Both the position numbers and the translations under genes were made by a program. The notes under the pieces were generated by a model. It did no database searches. It saw only the letters and a list, made by a program, of their open reading frames with translations, and was not told the DNA's origin. Below are positions 1 to 14,021 of a stretch of DNA of 51,495 nucleotides, one piece after another (the stretch's first letter is position 1; each line of letters begins with the position of its first letter). Origin of the DNA: Desulfogranum japonicum DSM 18378 (lineage in GTDB: Bacteria > Desulfobacterota > Desulfobulbia > Desulfobulbales > Desulfobulbaceae); assembly GCF_000429945.1 (NCBI RefSeq), contig NZ_AUCV01000047.1, positions 1 to 51,495 on the forward strand, in the 5' to 3' direction.

Positions 1-254
1 ATGTCATCACGAGATTTGAAATCAATTTTGACTTCAGCGATAGGAGTTTCACCTATTCTTAATTGAGGATGTTTTGTTTGTCTCATGCTATGATTCAGAT
101 TGAAGATTTTGGTACACAGCCTGCTTTTTGGCGCAGACAATCGAAATGAATTCCACACAAATTCCATATTTTCGGCATGTTAACGTAGTCCGTCGGCATT
201 TGTCAAAATGAATATAGCTTGTAATACAAAAATCTTCGCCTACTCACATATGAG

Positions 255-626
255 TTATTTGGCTGTATTTACTGTGTAAATTGGTTTTCGGTCAGGCACT
301 ATATATCCTTTTTCTGCCAATCTTTGAGCGTATAATCCTGCAACTTGCTCTTTTACCCCACCATTCGGATGAGCAACGACAACTGCCGGGTAAGTATTTT
401 TTGGGTCATAGCCAGCAGGTGTATAGACATTGGCGGCAATTTCCAGACCATTGAGTTTATAGCTGACAGGGTGGATATTTACTTTACCCTCTACATTTTC
501 AGTGATAGCACCCTGATACGTCAACGTATATGGGTTCAGTTTATAATCTGCTGCCAGAGCAGCGGTTCCTACCGAATTGATTGTAACAGCAGCCATTAGT
601 GCTGCACCTAAAATACTCTTTTTCAT
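255..626 (-). pseudogene. Truncated secreted alpha/beta hydrolase (N-terminal fragment)
   Basis: The 123-residue product starts with a clear signal peptide (cleavage near Ala-Leu-Ala-Ala, residues 23-26). It then matches the start of dienelactone-hydrolase/YcjY-like alpha/beta hydrolases: a VYTPAGYDP strand, the VVVAHPNGG oxyanion-loop segment, and KEQVAGLYAQRLAEKGYI. Such proteins normally run past 300 residues. Here the similarity stops at about residue 109 and is followed by an unrelated 14-residue tail, so the nucleophile elbow and catalytic His are missing. The start is well supported by GGAGAAG 7 nt upstream. It is the last gene of the run that begins at 5262. I infer a decayed 3' end; a short secreted protein is possible but could not be a hydrolase. 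Confidence 0.7.
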
Positions 627-663
627 CTTTGAACTTCTCCAAATGTAATTATTGATTTTCTAT

Positions 664-1701
664 TTAATTATAGTTGTTTATCCAAAATCTGATCGCATCA
701 TTTACCCAGCCCTCTGCATCAGTCCCAACACCAGTCCCGAAACCATGCCCAGCATGCTTGAACCTGTGATACTCAACAGTAACCCCTGCACGCTTCAGGT
801 TTTGAACACGTCTGTCTACGACTGATGCGCTGGCGATGGGATCATCAGCACTAACCGTAATGAATGTCGGGGGAAAGCCTGGGGAGTATGTTGAGTGCCC
901 GGTATAGGCAATGATCACGGCACCGGGTTTTGGCAGATCAAGACCGCCATAGTAAGCTGTTTCGTTTAATGCGATATCGCCTACCATCCGTGCTCCGGCA
1001 GAGCTTCCCCACAGTGAATAGCCTTTTGTTGATACGCCCAGAGTATTTGCATTTTCGACAATATAAGAAGTCGCTGCAGCCAGGTCTTCAGAAGCTTTCA
1101 GACCACTTCCTGCCCTGTATTTCAGGACAAATGCGTTGAGTCCTTTTTTGCTGATTTCGACTGCATGTGGAAACCCTTCATGAAATGATCCTACATAGGA
1201 AAAGCCTCCTCCTGGACAGATCACCGCAAATGGAGCTCCCGGTTTGCCTCTAAAGAAAAAGAGACCGGCATATTCTTTGGCAGGATCTTGTCTCTTTTGC
1301 TGCTCAGTGTAAAAGTCGTAAAAAATCTTGTGACCAGAGGCTACTTCATCGATCATATGATTAACTGCTCCAACAACAACGTCAGAATTCACATGGCTAT
1401 GATACGGGAGAAGTGACCCGACATTACTCAAATTCACATCAAGCTGCTGCGGCCTGTCATCCCAGGGGAGAAGGTATTGACCAAACTCTTTAAACGCAGG
1501 ATGTTCAACAATAGATCGAACAGCGTCTCCGGTAGTGACATGCTGATAGTGCGAATGTGTATTCACGCTCGTTACTCCACCGTTATGTTGATCCGGGACA
1601 TTCTGGTTTCCAATTGCATAACTGGAAAAACATCCAATGGTAAAGGCAGCCGTGAAGAGCAGTGCTACTGTATGGCACCCAGTAATTCTCTCATTTTTCA
1701 T
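664..1701 (-). CDS. Secreted alpha/beta hydrolase, acetylesterase/BD-FAE-like
   Basis: This is a 345-residue esterase-like protein. Residues 1-29 form a hydrophobic export signal. The hydrolase core begins near residue 145, with an oxyanion-type PGGG at 163-166, the nucleophile elbow GSSAG (Ser234), an acidic pair Asp286-Asp287 and the catalytic His319 in HAGHGFG. Serine, acid and histidine are in the right order, so it should be active. The family cleaves carboxyl esters such as acetylated sugars or small acyl esters; the substrate cannot be read here. The 110 residues before the core are not recognised. It lies 66 bp downstream of the aldo/keto reductase gene and 37 bp before the truncated hydrolase, consistent with one operon. 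The start has only a weak ribosome site. Confidence 0.85.
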   Translation of the reverse strand: MKNERITGCHTVALLFTAAFTIGCFSSYAIGNQNVPDQHNGGVTSVNTHSHYQHVTTGDAVRSIVEHPAFKEFGQYLLPWDDRPQQLDVNLSNVGSLLPYHSHVNSDVVVGAVNHMIDEVASGHKIFYDFYTEQQKRQDPAKEYAGLFFFRGKPGAPFAVICPGGGFSYVGSFHEGFPHAVEISKKGLNAFVLKYRAGSGLKASEDLAAATSYIVENANTLGVSTKGYSLWGSSAGARMVGDIALNETAYYGGLDLPKPGAVIIAYTGHSTYSPGFPPTFITVSADDPIASASVVDRRVQNLKRAGVTVEYHRFKHAGHGFGTGVGTDAEGWVNDAIRFWINNYN

Positions 1702-1767
1702 AGGTTGATTATCTGCTGAAATCCGTTAGCGATTCTATATCCATACATTGAGTGCGGCTGAGATCTT

Positions 1768-2952
<1,185 letters not shown>

Positions 2953-2963
2953 TTTAGTATTCC

Positions 2964-4103
2964 TCATTTGTTATATTGTTCGTCACTAACATGTTCCATC
3001 CACTGAACACCTGAGCCATTCAAAGGCTCAGAAATAGCCACATGAGACATCGCGCTGTCAGGTGCCGCACCATGCCAGTGACGTTCATTTGCTGGAATCC
3101 AGACGACATCACCGGGCAGTATCTCCTGAACAGCTTCTCCTTCGGACTGCACCAGGCCGCGTCCGGAAATAACAATAAGGGTTTGTCCAACAGGGTGTGT
3201 ATGCCAGGCTGTCCGTGCACCTGCTTCAAAATTAACAGTACCGCCGCCATAACTGCCTGTTGCTTTTGAGGTAAACCTTGACTCAACTGTAGCCCTACCG
3301 GTGAAATATTCGGATGAAGCAACGACAGGAGACGTTTTTCTCGTCACTTCAAGAGCCTTTGAGATTGTCTTGGGATTTGTGGTTTTCAGCGCTTCCGCAA
3401 GTACCAGAGCACTCCTGTCAGCAACGTGCCCACTGACTCTTTCTCGCAGCACCTCGATGAAGTCTTCAAGCTGCGATTCGCTGTAGCCCATTCTCATGGC
3501 TATTCCAAGGTGCCCTTTGAACATCGGTTCTGTCCCCGGTAGAGCTGATAACGTGCTGATGGTCACAAGTTCTCGCTGCTTGTGGTTTAAGACATCACGA
3601 ACAAAAATGTCCGCAAAGAGATGCTCGACGAGAAACTTGTCGATAATTGGCGTAAACACGGGATAGCCACTGGTACGGTTCGATATATCCCTGCCAACAA
3701 GTGTATTTCGAACCTTATGGCCATATGCATTCTGGTCGAAATCATCAGGCAGTGCTGATGCTTCTTTACCAGCTTTATCAATCTTACCTTGTGACTGACG
3801 TTCATCCATAACGGCTATAAACGTGTTGATCCCTATCAAGGATCGTGGGAACCCTGCATAGGCATAGATATGAACAAGGGCTTCCTTTATTTCGTTGATA
3901 GTCAGTCCGTCATCAAGCCCTTGATGCAGAGATTCTTTTAGTTTGGAAATGTTGCCACTCGCAGTAAAGGCAGCGATGGGAACGAGTGCTTTTTCTGCCT
4001 TACTCAACTCTTCTGAAATGGCATCTTCTGCAAAAGCGGTGTTAGTCATATTGAAAGAAGTGAAGAGTATGGTCGTTATAACTATGAACAGTTGTTTTTT
4101 CAT
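2964..4103 (-). CDS. Secreted carboxymuconolactone decarboxylase-cupin fusion
   Basis: This is a 379-residue protein with a signal peptide (residues 1-25, ending TAFA). Two carboxymuconolactone-decarboxylase/AhpD-type helical repeats follow (about 30-105 and 150-225). The C-terminal cupin (about 265-365) resembles the manganese-dependent hydroxynitrile-lyase cupins, with likely metal ligands His301, His303, Gln307 and His342 or His344. No CxxC pair of AhpD peroxidatic type is visible, so a peroxidase role is not supported. The start has CGGAG 7 nt upstream. The gene lies between the lipoprotein hydrolase (67 bp gap) and the Tat reductase. Fusions of this type are often encoded beside aldo/keto reductases. 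The reaction is unknown; small lactones or carbonyls are plausible substrates. Confidence 0.87.
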   Translation of the reverse strand: MKKQLFIVITTILFTSFNMTNTAFAEDAISEELSKAEKALVPIAAFTASGNISKLKESLHQGLDDGLTINEIKEALVHIYAYAGFPRSLIGINTFIAVMDERQSQGKIDKAGKEASALPDDFDQNAYGHKVRNTLVGRDISNRTSGYPVFTPIIDKFLVEHLFADIFVRDVLNHKQRELVTISTLSALPGTEPMFKGHLGIAMRMGYSESQLEDFIEVLRERVSGHVADRSALVLAEALKTTNPKTISKALEVTRKTSPVVASSEYFTGRATVESRFTSKATGSYGGGTVNFEAGARTAWHTHPVGQTLIVISGRGLVQSEGEAVQEILPGDVVWIPANERHWHGAAPDSAMSHVAISEPLNGSGVQWMEHVSDEQYNK

Positions 4104-4170
4104 AATGTCTCCGGTCGTGATACTATTCTGCAGTATCTCTTTTAGATGAAATGCTGCAGAGAATTCTTAT

Positions 4171-5262
4171 TTAATCCAATCCTTTCTCTTTCAGGAAACC
4201 ACTCATCAAGTTAGCGATTTCAAGATTGTTCAGATCGGAGAAGGGGAAGTGTGTGTTGCCGTGAATTCCTATTTCAGGCAGATGTACTACAGTAGCATCA
4301 CCACCATGACGGTTGATTGCCTGAGCCCACAACTTTGCCATATCAAGACGGATTCTCCACTGATCTTGACCAGGGTTATCCATGGGTTCTGATGGGATAT
4401 TGTCCCCGTAATAAATGATGATCGGAATTTTCGTGAGCTTTTGGAAATCTTCAAGCTGTACGCTTACTGCTTTAAGGGTTCCACCGGAACTGGGCATCGG
4501 AGCAGGGACTTCACCTTCTGGAAAGATAAAATTGGAACCCGGTTCATAAGACACAACCCCCTTGATATTATTGCTTTTCAATACTGCTGCCCAACCCATT
4601 CCACCGCTATGTGAATGCGTAACAAGAACACCAGGACCAATCTTGTCAAACAATGCTGCTACGGCTTCAGCATTGACATCAATGTTGATTGGTGCGGTAT
4701 CAGGTGTCATTTGACGGAAGTATTGATTGAGGCTTTCTGGTTCCCTAGAGAATTGAACCCCAGGAAAAAACTCAGGCCAGATACCGACACGGAAAATATT
4801 GAACCACTTCTGTTCATCCGGTACAGCAGCTATGGCACCCGGTTGAATGCTTCGCCCTGCGTTGCCTCGACGGGGTTGGTCAATCAGATAAACCGGAAAG
4901 TTGCGACGAAGAAAAATATTCTGGAATCCCTCGCGTCCATCGGGGGTCGTTTCCCATGTCTTTGAGAACTGTCCATAACCATGCCAGAAAACCAGGGGGA
5001 GTTGACGACCATTTTCCGGGATCTGGTAAAAAGTGTAGAGATGGTCGCCATGAAGGGTTTGCCCTCCTGATGCAGAAAGGTTTTTTGAATCAAATTCACC
5101 GGGACTGGTGATGACTGTACCACCAGCTGCAAAACTTCCCTGTTCCTTGATTGACATTGTTCCGTTTTGTGTGCTCCCACCGTTCATAGCGCATGATGAC
5201 GCAAGCATACTGATGAGAATCAGCACTTGAGCATAAAGCATCCTGGGTTTATTCAGTTTCAT
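4171..5262 (-). CDS. Alpha/beta hydrolase, probable lipoprotein
   Basis: The 363-residue protein opens with a lipoprotein-like signal (LASSC, Cys24). The hydrolase core contains LVFWHGYGQ near residue 90, the nucleophile elbow THSHSGG with Ser219, an acidic loop YYGDNIP and a late His in GIHGNTHF, giving a full triad. It belongs to the broad alpha/beta hydrolase superfamily; the substrate is unknown. The start has CAGGAG 7 nt upstream. It is the first gene of the minus-strand run ending at 255, and its promoter region holds one copy of the 29-bp motif (5385-5413) and a TATAGT -10 hexamer (5360-5365). Membrane attachment together with exported neighbours suggests an envelope-located pathway. 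Confidence 0.85.
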   Translation of the reverse strand: MKLNKPRMLYAQVLILISMLASSCAMNGGSTQNGTMSIKEQGSFAAGGTVITSPGEFDSKNLSASGGQTLHGDHLYTFYQIPENGRQLPLVFWHGYGQFSKTWETTPDGREGFQNIFLRRNFPVYLIDQPRRGNAGRSIQPGAIAAVPDEQKWFNIFRVGIWPEFFPGVQFSREPESLNQYFRQMTPDTAPINIDVNAEAVAALFDKIGPGVLVTHSHSGGMGWAAVLKSNNIKGVVSYEPGSNFIFPEGEVPAPMPSSGGTLKAVSVQLEDFQKLTKIPIIIYYGDNIPSEPMDNPGQDQWRIRLDMAKLWAQAINRHGGDATVVHLPEIGIHGNTHFPFSDLNNLEIANLMSGFLKEKGLD

Positions 5263-5359
5263 ATTTGCACTCCTGTTAATTCAATGTTTTGATTTCATGG
5301 TAAGCGTGCTGGATTTCTGCCATATAAGTAAACTGTAAAAGCTCACTCTATAATGGATA

Positions 5360-5413
5360 ACTATAGTATGTGGGGTGCAGATAGCGGTAGATCGATACTA
5401 TGGAATAATTGCC
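5360..5413 (-). promoter_or_regulatory. Regulon motif copy A with -10 box
   Basis: Read on the minus strand, the 29-bp motif runs from 5413 to 5385: GGCAATTAT, a spacer, then GATCTACCG. Twenty nt after CTACC lies TATAGT (5365-5360), a five-of-six match to the sigma70 -10 box. The TCTACC end of the motif falls roughly where a -35 box would be, as expected when an AraC-type activator replaces a poor -35. It heads the operon 5262-255. From 5394 to 5433 the sequence is identical to the corresponding stretch of copy B. Confidence 0.75.
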
Positions 5414-5436
5414 CAATAATGCGAACAACGTCATTT

Positions 5437-5484
5437 TTTGCCTGATCAAGTGTTCAAATGCGCTCCAGATCTTCATCACTCTTT
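5437..5484 (-). pseudogene. Relic of an aldo/keto reductase 3' end
   Basis: On the minus strand this stretch reads S-D-E-D-L-E-R-I-stop-T-L-D-Q-A-K. It aligns with [15 protein letters not shown] near the C-terminus of the reductase at 7048-7905 (coding bases about 7117-7165), with high base identity including GATCAGGCAAA. An in-frame TGA interrupts it. The identity resumes just beyond it as motif copy A, exactly as motif copy B follows the intact gene, but with about 110 bp missing. The stop codon of the DUF4405 gene (5476-5478) lies inside this relic. Confidence 0.7.
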
Positions 5485-6135
5485 AACCAGGCGGGTTAGC
5501 CAATGGGTCAGAATGGCATAAAAGGAAAAAATTGACAGATTCAGTAGACAAAAGGTTACCACTGTCTGATGCGGTAGATAGTAATTCTCACTTGGCAGCA
5601 TAAAGAGCTTGGAAGCCATCTCTCGTGAAAAAGATGCATAGACCCCACCTCCAACAAGCAATAGCCGTGAAATAGCGTTTATTCCTCTACGCTTGTCCCA
5701 GGACATCGTTGGTATCAGGCGACAGAGCCAGTTCTGGATACGCTTCCAAAACAGGCCGACATGCATGCCTGCCATCACTAAGAGCCAGCTGGAGAGGGTG
5801 GCATGGATGAACAATATGCGCTTACTGCCCTCTATGCTGTCAAAGGTAAATACGGTCCGGGAGATAAAGAATGCGCACCATAGAACGGCTAGAAAAATTC
5901 CAGCAAGAGCAAGGATTATAAGAAGATTAAGCCAACGCCTGAAAGAGTAGTTCCCTTTAAAATGAGTAAGAAACCAGTGCCGGTTAAGGCCAATGTGAAC
6001 CCCAATAAAAAGCACCATGATGGTTCCATTCCACTCATGAAAACGATTGCCAGTATAGAGGTTGGCCTGGGAGAGTATAAAAGTGATAAGCAAAATCAGA
6101 TCAACAATCAGACGAAGTGCTATTTTACTTCTCAT
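5476..6135 (-). CDS. DUF4405 membrane protein, cytochrome b-like
   Basis: This is a 219-residue integral membrane protein with about five hydrophobic helices. Helices two and three carry the paired motifs GVHIGLNRHW and GMHVGLFWKR. Such paired His residues are typical of DUF4405, a family related to b-type cytochrome domains, so haem binding and transmembrane electron transfer are likely but not shown. The start has a good ribosome site (GGAG 7 nt upstream). It lies 32 bp downstream of the exported flavodoxin gene, so the two probably form an electron-transfer pair across the membrane. The last codons run into the reductase relic (5437-5484), so the natural C-terminus may have been altered by that recombination. 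Confidence 0.8.
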   Translation of the reverse strand: MRSKIALRLIVDLILLITFILSQANLYTGNRFHEWNGTIMVLFIGVHIGLNRHWFLTHFKGNYSFRRWLNLLIILALAGIFLAVLWCAFFISRTVFTFDSIEGSKRILFIHATLSSWLLVMAGMHVGLFWKRIQNWLCRLIPTMSWDKRRGINAISRLLLVGGGVYASFSREMASKLFMLPSENYYLPHQTVVTFCLLNLSIFSFYAILTHWLTRLVKE

Positions 6136-6167
6136 TGCAATCTCCAGAAAAGAACTTGATTGGCCAT

Positions 6168-6833
6168 CTACGCTGTCTTTCTAACCCAGCGGGTGACTTC
6201 TGGAGCAGCCTCTGCCACCACGTCCCGGCTGACAGTATACCCATTCCGCACTACCTCTGCCTTTGGCTGTAGATCAGCAATGGTGCGAATGGTGCCGGAG
6301 AAGCCGCTGCCACCATGGGTGCTAAACGGAATTATTCGCTTGCCAGAGAAGTCATATGATTCCAGAAAGGTATAGAGAATCATTGGCAGATCAGCCCACC
6401 AGTTAGGATAGCCAAGGAAAATGGTGTCGTAATCCTGAAAGTTTTTCAACGGTTTTGCGATGGCAGGACGATAATCTCGCATTTGCTCGATTTTAGCCTG
6501 GGCTATGAGTGGCTTATGATCCAGGGGCCATGGTTTTACTGGTTCGATACGGAAGAGGTCGGCACCAGTTGCCTCGGCAATCACCATGGCCACATACTGG
6601 GTGTTTCCCAGCACGTTGCCGTTAATGACCACCGTGCTGTTTGCCTCGTCATCGCTCATGTTATGTGGATTCAGGGTCTCGGGCCAAGAGAAGTAGACTA
6701 CCAGGGGTTTCCCACTACCTGACACTGCGGCCAATGCATGGTTTACGCTTTTGGGAACGGCACAGGCAGCAATGCCCAATGCCATGGTTTTTAGAAAAGT
6801 ACGACGTGATTGGATGACATTTGTTTCTTTCAT
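6168..6833 (-). CDS. Tat-exported flavodoxin
   Basis: The 221-residue protein has a twin-arginine signal (SRRTFLK, residues 9-15, with a hydrophobic stretch ending ALAA). After it comes a flavodoxin fold: VVYFSWPE as the start of the phosphate-binding loop, NTQYVAMVIAEATGADLF, the FLGYPNWWADLP flavin-contact loop and the PFSTHGGSGF loop. These indicate FMN binding. Flavodoxin-like proteins of this group are commonly encoded beside aldo/keto reductases and AraC regulators. Tat export fits a protein that folds with FMN in the cytoplasm. It is first in a two-gene unit with the DUF4405 protein, behind motif copy B. The start codon has only a weak ribosome site. Confidence 0.88.
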   Translation of the reverse strand: MKETNVIQSRRTFLKTMALGIAACAVPKSVNHALAAVSGSGKPLVVYFSWPETLNPHNMSDDEANSTVVINGNVLGNTQYVAMVIAEATGADLFRIEPVKPWPLDHKPLIAQAKIEQMRDYRPAIAKPLKNFQDYDTIFLGYPNWWADLPMILYTFLESYDFSGKRIIPFSTHGGSGFSGTIRTIADLQPKAEVVRNGYTVSRDVVAEAAPEVTRWVRKTA

Positions 6834-6932
6834 AGTATTTGTCTTGCCGGTATCTTAATGGTCGAATTCATCGTTAGTTAGCTGGTAATTGCAATATCCA
6901 GCCATTTTAGAAAGCTCTCTTTATGGTGAACT

Positions 6933-6986
6933 ATTCTAGAGCCTGGACCGCTGACAGCGGTAGATTGATACTATGGAATAATTGCC
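6933..6986 (-). promoter_or_regulatory. Regulon motif copy B with -10 box
   Basis: Minus-strand 29-bp motif 6986-6958 (GGCAATTAT, spacer, AATCTACCG), followed after 20 nt by TAGAAT (6938-6933). It stands upstream of the flavodoxin gene. The motif differs from copy A at one position only, and a flanking stretch reaching 7006 is also identical. Confidence 0.75.
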
Positions 6987-7047
6987 CAATAATGCGAACA
7001 ACGTCACTTTTCTCTTTCAAGAGAAACTATGGTAAGCTATGAAGTTG

Positions 7048-11096
<4,049 letters not shown>

Positions 11097-11236
11097 TGAT
11101 TATATGAAGACCGCGAAATATGTCGGGGAACCTAGAAAAACAGGAATGATAATCATTGAGGAGTGGTGGAAAGCTACAGTCTGGACAGATAGAAGGATAG
11201 AAAAGGAGACTTTAATTATCACCCTTCGGAGAATCA

Positions 11237-11289
11237 GGCAATAATGTAGGAGTATTGGTCTACCACTGATTTATGAAAAGCCATATACT
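11237..11289 (+). promoter_or_regulatory. Regulon motif copy D with -10 box
   Basis: Plus-strand 29-bp motif 11237-11265 (GGCAATAAT, spacer, GGTCTACCA), followed after 19 nt by TATACT (11284-11289), a five-of-six match to the -10 consensus. It faces the phosphatase gene at 11356 and the AraC gene beyond it, so the regulator probably controls its own synthesis. Confidence 0.7.
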
Positions 11290-11355
11290 GGAATAGTAGG
11301 AGAACAGGTACCCCGGCTTCTTGTCGGTTATAGGGATTCGAATAAATACCAATAG

Positions 11356-12993
11356 ATGAAGAACAGATCAAATTCTATGAAAACACTACACTTCATTCCT
11401 GAGATTTTTAGCTTCAGCAAGCTTTCGCTGTCAAGCAAGATCACACTATATTTCGCTGTTTTTGGCCTGCTTATTTTTTACTTTACTTCTATTGCATGGC
11501 TTTTCGTGTCACAAAAAAACCTAGCGGATTCAATTACCCGTATTGTTCGTACAGAGATTTCGGAGATCAATGTCAATGAATCAGGTGATGTGTGGTGGAG
11601 ATTTATCAATAAAGAGCATCATGAACTGAGAGCCCTCTCGAGGACTTTGGCAAATCTTACCTCAAGTTCTCACACTATTTTAGATACCTCGATCTATGGA
11701 CGCGCTGCCAATGATGCTCCCTGGCAGAGATTACAACTCGATGACGATGATGTTATGAGAGTGATCCCCATCGATCAGGCAAAGGTTAAGGACATTTCTT
11801 CCCATTATGAAAAGCGACTTGTAGGCTCAGATTCGAATCTGTTTTTGAGCTCCCACAAGATCGCCTTATTTGTCAACATTACCTCTCCGGCAGACAGGGG
11901 AGAATACTTTTATAAAGTTACTATTGATAAGCAGGGAATCTCATGCCTTTTGAGGAATGGGGTTCTAAATTTCTTTTTCATCTCGTTGGGAGCATTAATC
12001 GTTTTCCGAATAGCTGCACATTTATTTGCAGGCAAGCTTGTCAGGCCGGTAGAACAACTTTCTCGGGCTGCCACCAGAGTAGCAGAAGGCGATTTCAGCT
12101 TCCAGGTTCCTCCGGTTGGTGAGTCTGAAGTAGGAGAACTCAGAGAAAATTTCAATAAAATGATCATCGGTTTAAGAGATATACACCGAATGAGGCAATT
12201 GGAGGTCGATGTTGAAAGGGCACGGGAGTTCCAGCAGAACTTCCTTCCAAGGGAAATTCCATACCTTGCGAATTGGGATATTGCCACCTGTTTTGATCCT
12301 GCTAAGAACGTGTCCGGTGATTTTTACGATGTCTTTGAGCTGCCAGGCAAAAGACTGGGGCTTGTCATAGCCGATGTGGCTGACAAAGGTGTCGGCCCGG
12401 GGCTCTACATGGCTCTTATACGCAGTCTCATACGCTTGTATTCTGAACAATCCTTTGAAAGTGAGACAGATGTGATTTCCACGAATTTTCGTCACCTCGG
12501 TCTCAATCCTCAAGGGTTTCAAAGCAGAGAACAACGAGTTGTACAATTGACGAACGAATATTTTGTACGTCATCATGGAATGGAGGGGATGTTTGCAACG
12601 CTGTTTTTCGGCGTACTGGAGGTGGAGAGCGGTGATCTCGTCTATATCAACGGAGGGCATGAACCGCTCTATATAATAGGCAAGAATGGTATCAAACAGG
12701 AACTCGCTCCGACAGGACCTGCGGTGGGCGTGATGCCCGATATCAATTACAAAACCGGTAAACTCCAATTGGCCCCTGGCGACACTCTTTTCGGTTTTAC
12801 AGATGGAGTGACAGAAGCCATGAATTCAAGAGACGAGCTGTTTAGCCGGTCGCGTGTGCAGGAAATTCTTGGTCAGCCCATTAACTCATCAAGAGAGTTG
12901 CTCGAAAAAATTAGGCAGCAGGTATTCTCTTTTGAAGGAGATACGTCACGTTCAGACGATCTGACCATGTTAGCTATTCAACGTCTTGTATGA
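11356..12993 (+). CDS. Membrane PP2C-type (SpoIIE) serine phosphatase with HAMP domain
   Basis: A 545-residue inner-membrane protein. A first helix (about 28-50) and a second helix (about 195-220) bracket a roughly 145-residue periplasmic sensor region of no known family. A HAMP domain follows (about 215-270, with LVRPVEQLSRAATRVAEGDF). The C-terminal half is a SpoIIE-type PP2C phosphatase: VSGDFYDVFEL, VIADVADKGVGPGLYMALI, TDGVTEAMN and a final SDDLTMLAIQ hold the metal-binding Asp residues. Such enzymes dephosphorylate STAS anti-anti-sigma proteins. No STAS or kinase gene is adjacent; the nearest candidates are at 44040-46590. Neither ATG at 11356 nor 11377 has a clear ribosome site. It probably forms an operon with the AraC gene 98 bp downstream. 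Confidence 0.88.
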   Translation: MKNRSNSMKTLHFIPEIFSFSKLSLSSKITLYFAVFGLLIFYFTSIAWLFVSQKNLADSITRIVRTEISEINVNESGDVWWRFINKEHHELRALSRTLANLTSSSHTILDTSIYGRAANDAPWQRLQLDDDDVMRVIPIDQAKVKDISSHYEKRLVGSDSNLFLSSHKIALFVNITSPADRGEYFYKVTIDKQGISCLLRNGVLNFFFISLGALIVFRIAAHLFAGKLVRPVEQLSRAATRVAEGDFSFQVPPVGESEVGELRENFNKMIIGLRDIHRMRQLEVDVERAREFQQNFLPREIPYLANWDIATCFDPAKNVSGDFYDVFELPGKRLGLVIADVADKGVGPGLYMALIRSLIRLYSEQSFESETDVISTNFRHLGLNPQGFQSREQRVVQLTNEYFVRHHGMEGMFATLFFGVLEVESGDLVYINGGHEPLYIIGKNGIKQELAPTGPAVGVMPDINYKTGKLQLAPGDTLFGFTDGVTEAMNSRDELFSRSRVQEILGQPINSSRELLEKIRQQVFSFEGDTSRSDDLTMLAIQRLV

Positions 12994-13091
12994 AAATAAC
13001 TTGGAAATGTTTAGTATATTGATTGGATCAACCCATTTTTAAACATGGTGAAGCCAATGATAGATAATCCTTATACTGAAAGGTGATCTAA

Positions 13092-14021
13092 ATGAGAGCT
13101 GGAACAGCAAATGAGAAAAATGAAGATCTAACCGCACAACTGGGCCGGAGTATTGCTAAATGGACCGATGGCGTGGATCGCCTTGAAACCTCAGTCCCAG
13201 GCCTGGCCCTATTCAAACGATTTGAACCAACCGACCCAATGCCCGGTATGTATGAACCGGGCGTTTGTTTAATAGCTCAGGGAGAAAAACGTATACTGCT
13301 TGGGAATGAAACATATATATACGATGAGGATCACTATCTGCTCACAGCTGTACATCTCCCGACGATTGCGGAAATCACCAGGGCCAGTGAGGATAGACCG
13401 TACCTTGGGCTTCGATTGAAATTTAATCTCCAGGATCTTTCACAATTGATGGCAGACAATAAGCTGCCGCCGCCAAGTGTCCAGCAGTCGCCGCGCGGAA
13501 TCGCAATCGCTAAAAATACCTCGCCGTTGCTTTCATGCTTTATACGGCTTATCGACTTGCTTGAAAACGAGGAAGATATTCCGTTCCTTGCCCCTGGCAT
13601 TATGAGAGAGATCACCTATCGCCTTCTTACCGGGGAACAAGGAAAACGTTTGCGACAGATAGCTGCCGTTTTCAGCAAGGGACGCCAGATAGCACAAATA
13701 ATTGATTGGATAAAAGAAAATATTGCTGAACCAATACGTATCGAAGATCTTGCAAAGCAGGTCAATATGAGTGTTTCGACTTTTCACCATCATTTCAAGT
13801 CGCTAACCGCAATGACCCCACTACAGTTTCAGAAAAACCTGAGATTAAATGAAGCACGGAGATTAATGCTTGCCGAACCGACAGATGCAGCTACGGCTTC
13901 ATTCCTTGTCGGTTATGAAAGTCCGTCTCAATTCAACCGTGAATACAGCCGGTTGTTTGGTGCTCCGCCGTTACGCGATATCAAAAACTTGAGGGATAAC
14001 ACAGTTGATAGGAGTGCGTAG
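13092..14021 (+). CDS. AraC-family transcriptional regulator, YqhC-like
   Basis: A 309-residue regulator. Residues about 25-180 form the AraC_N domain of the YqhC group (PGLALFKRFEPTDPMPGMYEPGVCLIAQGEK), thought to sense aldehydes. The C-terminal part carries two helix-turn-helix motifs: IRIEDLAKQVNMSVSTFHHHFK and the AraC signature around SFLVGYESPSQFNREYSRLFG. In Escherichia coli, YqhC activates yqhD and dkgA in response to reactive aldehydes; here three aldo/keto reductase genes lie next door. It is the obvious candidate to bind the four 29-bp motifs. The start has AAGGTG 6 nt upstream. Confidence 0.92.
   Translation: MRAGTANEKNEDLTAQLGRSIAKWTDGVDRLETSVPGLALFKRFEPTDPMPGMYEPGVCLIAQGEKRILLGNETYIYDEDHYLLTAVHLPTIAEITRASEDRPYLGLRLKFNLQDLSQLMADNKLPPPSVQQSPRGIAIAKNTSPLLSCFIRLIDLLENEEDIPFLAPGIMREITYRLLTGEQGKRLRQIAAVFSKGRQIAQIIDWIKENIAEPIRIEDLAKQVNMSVSTFHHHFKSLTAMTPLQFQKNLRLNEARRLMLAEPTDAATASFLVGYESPSQFNREYSRLFGAPPLRDIKNLRDNTVDRSA

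Noticed and set aside
1-254. Left edge before the truncated hydrolase
   Set aside because: Checked for the missing hydrolase part, a regulon motif and a terminator; none could be supported.
12172-12768. Minus-strand open frame of 198 codons
   Set aside because: It lies entirely antisense to the PP2C domain of the phosphatase gene and shows no family features.
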